The notes below the pieces were generated by a model. It saw nothing but the letters and a program-made list of their open reading frames with translations, had not been told where the DNA came from and did not search any database. The position numbers were made by a program, and so were the translations under genes. 9,387 nt of DNA from an uncultured Collinsella sp. (GTDB taxonomy: Bacteria > Actinomycetota > Coriobacteriia > Coriobacteriales > Coriobacteriaceae). Numbering within the stretch: the stretch's first letter is position 1; every line of letters begins with the position of its first letter. Positions 6,850 through 9,387 of the stretch are shown here, one piece after another. The stretch spans positions 1-9,387 of the forward strand of contig CAKUGX010000073.1 in NCBI GenBank assembly GCA_934654765.1, written 5' to 3'.

Positions 6850-6905
6850 GACGGGGCTAAAAAGACTGGCATGTAACGTTACGCACCGGTCTTTTTAGCC
6901 CCGTC
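6850..6905. terminator. Bidirectional terminator between convergent genes
   Basis: A perfect 17-bp inverted repeat pairs 6850-6866 with 6889-6905. Each arm contains GGGGCTAAAAAGAC or its complement, so both strands have a C/G stem next to a CTTTTT run. The 22-nt centre holds the palindrome GTAACGTTAC (6873-6882) and extends the stem further with one mismatch. It lies 14 bp after the LOG stop (minus strand) and 98 bp after the DegV-family stop (plus strand), the place expected for a shared terminator. Confidence 0.85.
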
Positions 6906-6919
6906 TCATTTTAGCCACT

Positions 6920-7678
6920 CTACATCAGCCCGCTCAGGGCGATGTCGACGGCCTCGTTGAGGTCGTCGGTAATGTGCACCAGCTCCGGATCGAGCGGGCT
7001 GATCATACCGGCATTCATCACCGGGCCGTTGAGCCAGTCGAACAGGCCCTGCCAGTACTCGCTGCCCACCAGCACGAGCGGCATACGCTTGACCTTGTGC
7101 GTCTGCACCAGCGTGAGAACCTCGAACATCTCGTCGAGCGTACCAAAGCCGCCGGGAAATACGATGGCGCCCGAGCTGTACTTAACGAACATGGTTTTGC
7201 GCACAAAGAAGTAGCGGAAGTCCATGCCGAGGTTCACGTATTTGTTGAGCCCCTGCTCGTGCGGCAATTCAATGCCTAGGCCAACTGACTTGCCGTTGAC
7301 ACTCGCCGCTCCCCTGTTGGCCGCTTCCATGATGCCGGGGCCGCCACCGGTGATGACCGCCACGCCACGTTGCGCGATCTTGCGCCCGACGGTACGCGCC
7401 GCCTTGTAGAGCGGATCGGTCTTGGGCGTGCGGGCGCTACCAAAGATGGTCACCGCAGGTCCAAGCTCGGCAAGTGCGCCAAAGCCATCGACAAACTCTG
7501 CCTGAATTCGCAGCACGCGCCAGGGGTCGGCGTGCAGCCAGTCAGTCGACTCCTCGGGCGCCAACAGGTTGGCGTAGGTGTTGTCCTTAGGAATCATGGG
7601 GCCGCGCATGACCACGGGGCCGCGGCGGTACGTCTCGTCGTAGGCAGGCTCGCCCTCAACGTTCTCATTCTTAATCAT
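6920..7678 (-). CDS. LOG family protein (TIGR00730-type Rossmann-fold nucleotide-binding)
   Basis: Product of 252 residues with the lysine-decarboxylase-like fold now called the LOG family. Characterised members cleave the N-glycosidic bond of nucleoside 5'-monophosphates or cytokinin nucleotides. The signature PGGFGTLDE is at 175-183, preceded by ITGGGPGIMEAANRGA (109-124), the IELPHEQGLNKYVN stretch (136-149) and FFVRKTMFVK (157-166). About 70 residues precede the core strand AVTIFGSART (75-84), longer than in minimal LOG proteins; this tail is polar with a WLHADPWRVLRIQAEFVDG segment. The ATG at 7678 has AGGAG (7684-7688) 5 nt upstream; a longer frame to 7750 would run through a terminator hairpin and is unlikely. 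It follows tgt on the same strand, with a structured 213-bp spacer. The true substrate is unknown, so no symbol is given. Confidence 0.92.
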   Translation of the reverse strand: MIKNENVEGEPAYDETYRRGPVVMRGPMIPKDNTYANLLAPEESTDWLHADPWRVLRIQAEFVDGFGALAELGPAVTIFGSARTPKTDPLYKAARTVGRKIAQRGVAVITGGGPGIMEAANRGAASVNGKSVGLGIELPHEQGLNKYVNLGMDFRYFFVRKTMFVKYSSGAIVFPGGFGTLDEMFEVLTLVQTHKVKRMPLVLVGSEYWQGLFDWLNGPVMNAGMISPLDPELVHITDDLNEAVDIALSGLM

Positions 7679-7691
7679 GGGTACTCCTATC

Positions 7692-7742
7692 GAGAAAAAG
7701 AAAAGCGGGCGGGGTCGACGCCATGCGTCAAACACCCGCCCG
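7692..7742 (-). terminator. Terminator-like hairpin abutting the LOG ribosome site (possible attenuator)
   Basis: On the minus strand CGGGCGGG and CCCGCCCG form an 8-bp stem (7735-7742 with 7706-7713). Inside is a second perfect stem GACGC-CAT-GCGTC (7717-7729). A CTTTTCTTTTTC run follows directly. The T-run ends only 3 nt before the AGGAG of the LOG gene and the hairpin begins about 150 nt after the tgt stop. It could simply end tgt transcription, but no room is left for a LOG promoter after it, so an attenuator role is likely. A small CCGAA/UUCGG hairpin just upstream overlaps its base. Confidence 0.72.
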
Positions 7743-7891
7743 AACATCAACTATTCGGTATGGTACCCACGATGCATCAAGTGCTTGCAAGCTATCGGTC
7801 AGCGGTCGCGCAAACAGTGTCAGCGAATGTGCCGACCGGCCGGTGCTCGCCCCTTGCCGTTGCCCACGCCTTGCAAGCACCCGCGCCGCTC
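7743..7891 (-). ncRNA. Candidate structured leader RNA upstream of the LOG gene
   Basis: This tgt-LOG spacer carries several long complementary segments. GTGCTTGCAAG at 7781-7791 is a perfect 11-bp inverted match to 7870-7880. The 5' side of that stem can instead pair locally as a 9-bp stem (7873-7881 with 7842-7850, one wobble in minus-strand RNA). Between them, 7830-7838 pairs with 7803-7812 (9 bp with one bulge) or, in competition, 7831-7837 pairs with 7797-7803. With the terminator just downstream this resembles a switch-type leader. I recognise no known class: T-box, preQ1, guanidine and SRP patterns were looked for and not found. It may also be a 3' UTR or a chance fold. Confidence 0.4.
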
Positions 7892-9031
7892 TTAGTAATC
7901 CACCGCCGCCGGGCTGTTCATCCAGTCGCTTACAAACGCGCCGTAACGGCCCTCGATAATGGCCTGGCGAGCACGCTGCATAAGGTTGAGCAGGTAGTAG
8001 ATGTTGTGCATCGACAGCAGAATGCCGCCGAGCATCTCCTTCTGCGTGACCATGTGACGGATGAGCGCGCGGCTGTAGCCGCCCGTGCACACCGGGCAGG
8101 TGCAGGTGGGGTCGATGGGGCCGTCGTCGTGCGCAAAGCGCGCGTTACGGAAGTTAAGGCGACCTTCACTGGAGAACGCCGTACCCATGCGACCGGTGCG
8201 CGTCGGCAGCACACAGTCGAACATGTCGATGCCCACGCCCACGCCGCGCACGAGCGTGGTGGGGTTGCCGACACCCATCAGGTAGCGCGGCTTATGCCTG
8301 GGCATGTACTCGCTCACGAGCGGCGCCAGGGTCTCGAACATGGTCTCATGATCCTCGCCCACCGAATAGCCACCGATGCCGTAACCCGGGAAGTCGCCGC
8401 ACTCCTCCAGATGGCGCAGAGAGCGCAGGCGCAGGTCCAGATGCATACCGCCCTGGACGATGCCAAAAAGCGCCTGGTCATCGCGGGTGTGCGCCTTATA
8501 GCAGCGCTCGGCCCACATGCTCGACAGCTCCACGGCGCGCTCAACGTAGGCGCGCGTGGCGGGATAGCCGGGGCACTGGTCGAGCTGCATGCAGATGTCG
8601 GAGCCGAGCTTCATGGCGATTTCCATGTTGTCCTCGGGCGTCCAGAACACGTGGCGGCCGTCGTAGTCGTTGACAATAAAACGAACGCCCTCGTCGGTGA
8701 GCTTGACGGCATCGTTGTGGCTGAAGACCTGGAATCCGCCCGAGTCGGTGAGGATGGGGCCGTGCCAGTTCATAAACTTGTGCAGTCCGCCCAGCTCGGC
8801 GATGGTGTCCTCGCCGGGACGCATGGACAGATGATAGGTATTGGCGAGCACGATCTGGGCGCCGAGCTTCTTGACAGTCTCGGTAGGAATGCCCTTGACG
8901 TTTGCCTTGGTGCCCACGGGCATAAAAATCGGCGTCTCGATGTCGCCGTGCGGGGTGTGCAGTACGCCGGCACGCGCGTGCGTCGTCGGGTCCTCGGCGA
9001 TCAGGTCGAATTTAAAAAGGTTCTGGTCCAT
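7892..9031 (-). CDS. tgt: Queuine/preQ1 tRNA-ribosyltransferase (tRNA-guanine transglycosylase)
   Basis: Exchanges guanine 34 of tRNAs with GUN anticodons for preQ1, the committed step of queuosine modification. The product is 379 residues, the normal bacterial length. The general acid/base Asp is D96 in TDSGGFQVFS; the base-binding pocket includes D151 (QLDQCP), Q193 (GIVQGG) and the GIGGYSVGE loop (218-226). The nucleophile is D272 in DMFDCVLPTRTGR. The zinc site is CTCPVC (310-315) with H342 in SMHN, one residue further apart than in the well-studied Zymomonas and E. coli enzymes. The ATG at 9031 has AAGGAG about 9 nt upstream and a good -10 box 37 bp upstream. No queuosine synthesis or preQ1 transport gene is in the window. 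Confidence 0.97.
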   Translation of the reverse strand: MDQNLFKFDLIAEDPTTHARAGVLHTPHGDIETPIFMPVGTKANVKGIPTETVKKLGAQIVLANTYHLSMRPGEDTIAELGGLHKFMNWHGPILTDSGGFQVFSHNDAVKLTDEGVRFIVNDYDGRHVFWTPEDNMEIAMKLGSDICMQLDQCPGYPATRAYVERAVELSSMWAERCYKAHTRDDQALFGIVQGGMHLDLRLRSLRHLEECGDFPGYGIGGYSVGEDHETMFETLAPLVSEYMPRHKPRYLMGVGNPTTLVRGVGVGIDMFDCVLPTRTGRMGTAFSSEGRLNFRNARFAHDDGPIDPTCTCPVCTGGYSRALIRHMVTQKEMLGGILLSMHNIYYLLNLMQRARQAIIEGRYGAFVSDWMNSPAAVDY

Positions 9032-9068
9032 AAACTGGAACTCCTTGGTTGCGGTTCATACGCAAACC

Positions 9069-9074
9069 ATTATA
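9069..9074 (-). promoter_or_regulatory. -10 box of tgt
   Basis: A perfect TATAAT on the minus strand, giving a start near 9062 and a leader of about 30 nt. At 17-bp spacing the -35 (CGGTGC, 9092-9097) is poor, so strength may be modest or depend on an activator. Confidence 0.65.
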
Positions 9075-9143
9075 CGGGCAACCCGCAAGAAGCACCGACT
9101 CGACAGAAACTGGCGCGAGGAGGATACGGCAGGGACACGGCAA

Positions 9144-9240
9144 ATGAGCGTGGATTTTTGGACGCTTACCGGATGAGCGTGGATAATCTCCCACTTTTGC
9201 CCAAAGCACAGCCCAAAAACGGGAGATTATCCACGCTCAT
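9144..9240. repeat. Palindromic repeat with an extra direct copy of its arm
   Basis: ATGAGCGTGGATAATCTCCC (9173-9192) is the perfect reverse complement of 9221-9240, a 20-bp inverted repeat around a 28-nt centre. Its first 12 bases also occur as a direct copy at 9144-9155, 29 bp before. No T-run fits an intrinsic terminator on either strand. It lies upstream of tgt and beyond its promoter. The form fits an intergenic mobile or REP-like element, perhaps a solo end next to a full copy; copy number elsewhere in the genome is unknown. Confidence 0.7.
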
Positions 9241-9248
9241 TTTGTGGG

Positions 9249-9277
9249 CACTCATTTAAGTACGTCCCCAATGAGTG
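9249..9277. repeat. Small inverted repeat next to the palindromic element
   Basis: CACTCATT (9249-9256) and AATGAGTG (9270-9277) form an 8-bp stem around 13 nt. The arms echo the ATGAG end of the larger neighbouring repeat, so it may be a decayed part of the same element. Between it and the terminator at 9365, the sequence 9278-9364 shows only a weak inverted pair (ACGTCA at 9317-9322, TGACGT at 9349-9354) and no gene. Confidence 0.4.
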
Positions 9278-9356
9278 GAGCTATTTACCAACCACGGAAA
9301 CGCCGATGTTTTGTCAACGTCAGCGAGCGGGCCGCATTTGAGACAAGGTGACGTGA

Positions 9357-9387
9357 AACGAAAGGGCGCTGACCTTCTGGTCGCGCC
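9357..9387 (-). terminator. Intrinsic terminator of a minus-strand gene beyond the right edge
   Basis: On the minus strand GGCGC-GACC, an AGAA loop, and GGTC-(A)-GCGCC form a 9-bp stem with one bulged A (9365-9387), followed by CCTTTCGTTT. The T-run is imperfect. The position and orientation predict a minus-strand gene ending just outside the window. A plus-strand role cannot be judged because the sequence stops at the stem. Confidence 0.6.

Noticed and set aside
7743..7891. T-box, preQ1, guanidine riboswitch, SRP RNA or tRNA in the tgt-LOG spacer
   Set aside because: GUGGGUACCAUACC only loosely recalls the T-box sequence, no specifier stem is apparent, and the conserved cores of the other classes and a cloverleaf were not found.
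9227..9235. TTATCCACG resembling a DnaA box, with an inverted partner at 9178-9186
   Set aside because: Both are parts of the palindromic repeat arms and there is no DnaA-box cluster, AT-rich unwinding region or dnaA/dnaN neighbourhood.
7370..9259. A 629-codon open frame on the plus strand opposite tgt, the spacer and the start of the LOG gene
   Set aside because: It is antisense to two clear genes, has no ribosome site or family motif, and is low-complexity in Ala, Arg, His, Val and Gly, as expected from GC-rich codon bias. Long antisense frames also occur opposite pstC and pstS.
9144..9259. Two short overlapping peptides on the plus strand starting with Met-Ser-Val-Asp (10 and 28 codons)
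   Set aside because: Both starts are the direct copies of the repeat arm, the second peptide is mostly encoded by the inverted repeat, and neither has a well-placed ribosome site.

Overview
The window is a 9.4-kb stretch of GC-rich bacterial chromosome with dense genes, short spacers and strong AGGAGG-type ribosome binding sites. GC-rich codon use, a twin-arginine lipoprotein PstS and the style of the intergenic palindromes suggest an actinomycete of the class Coriobacteriia, probably Collinsella-like. That assignment is inferred from protein style, not from a marker gene. All genes but one (the DegV-family gene) lie on the minus strand. No rRNA, tRNA, CRISPR array, transposase or phage gene is visible.

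Positions 1-3283 (minus strand) hold a high-affinity phosphate uptake operon in the order pstS-pstC-pstA-pstB. pstB is cut by the left window edge. The three downstream genes are packed tightly: pstC and pstA overlap by 8 bp, and pstA and pstB share ATGA. PstS would capture phosphate outside the cell as a lipoprotein, PstC and PstA would form the channel, and PstB would hydrolyse ATP. About 230 bp of probable regulatory DNA separates pstS from the terminator of the next gene pair.

Positions 3512-5734 (minus strand) hold a two-gene unit: a HAD-superfamily phosphatase followed by a PepV-type M20 dipeptidase, ending in a clear intrinsic terminator. Diverging from it, on the plus strand, is a DegV-family fatty-acid-binding protein (5891-6751). 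The 156-bp divergent spacer holds an alternating array of TCAA/TTGA half-sites and a -10-like element readable in both directions.

Positions 6752-6919 separate the convergent degV-type and LOG-family genes. They hold a 67-bp palindromic repeat-like element and a long bidirectional terminator hairpin.

Positions 6920-9031 (minus strand) hold a queuosine tRNA-guanine transglycosylase (tgt) followed by a LOG-family nucleotide-binding protein. The 213-bp spacer between them is the most intriguing part of the window. It can form mutually exclusive stems, and a terminator hairpin sits directly against the LOG ribosome binding site, as expected of an attenuator or riboswitch-like leader. Positions 9032-9387 hold the tgt promoter, a second palindromic repeat element with a further direct copy of its end, and an intrinsic terminator for a minus-strand gene beyond the right edge.

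The protein genes are ordinary housekeeping and transport genes. The undescribed potential lies in the intergenic DNA.
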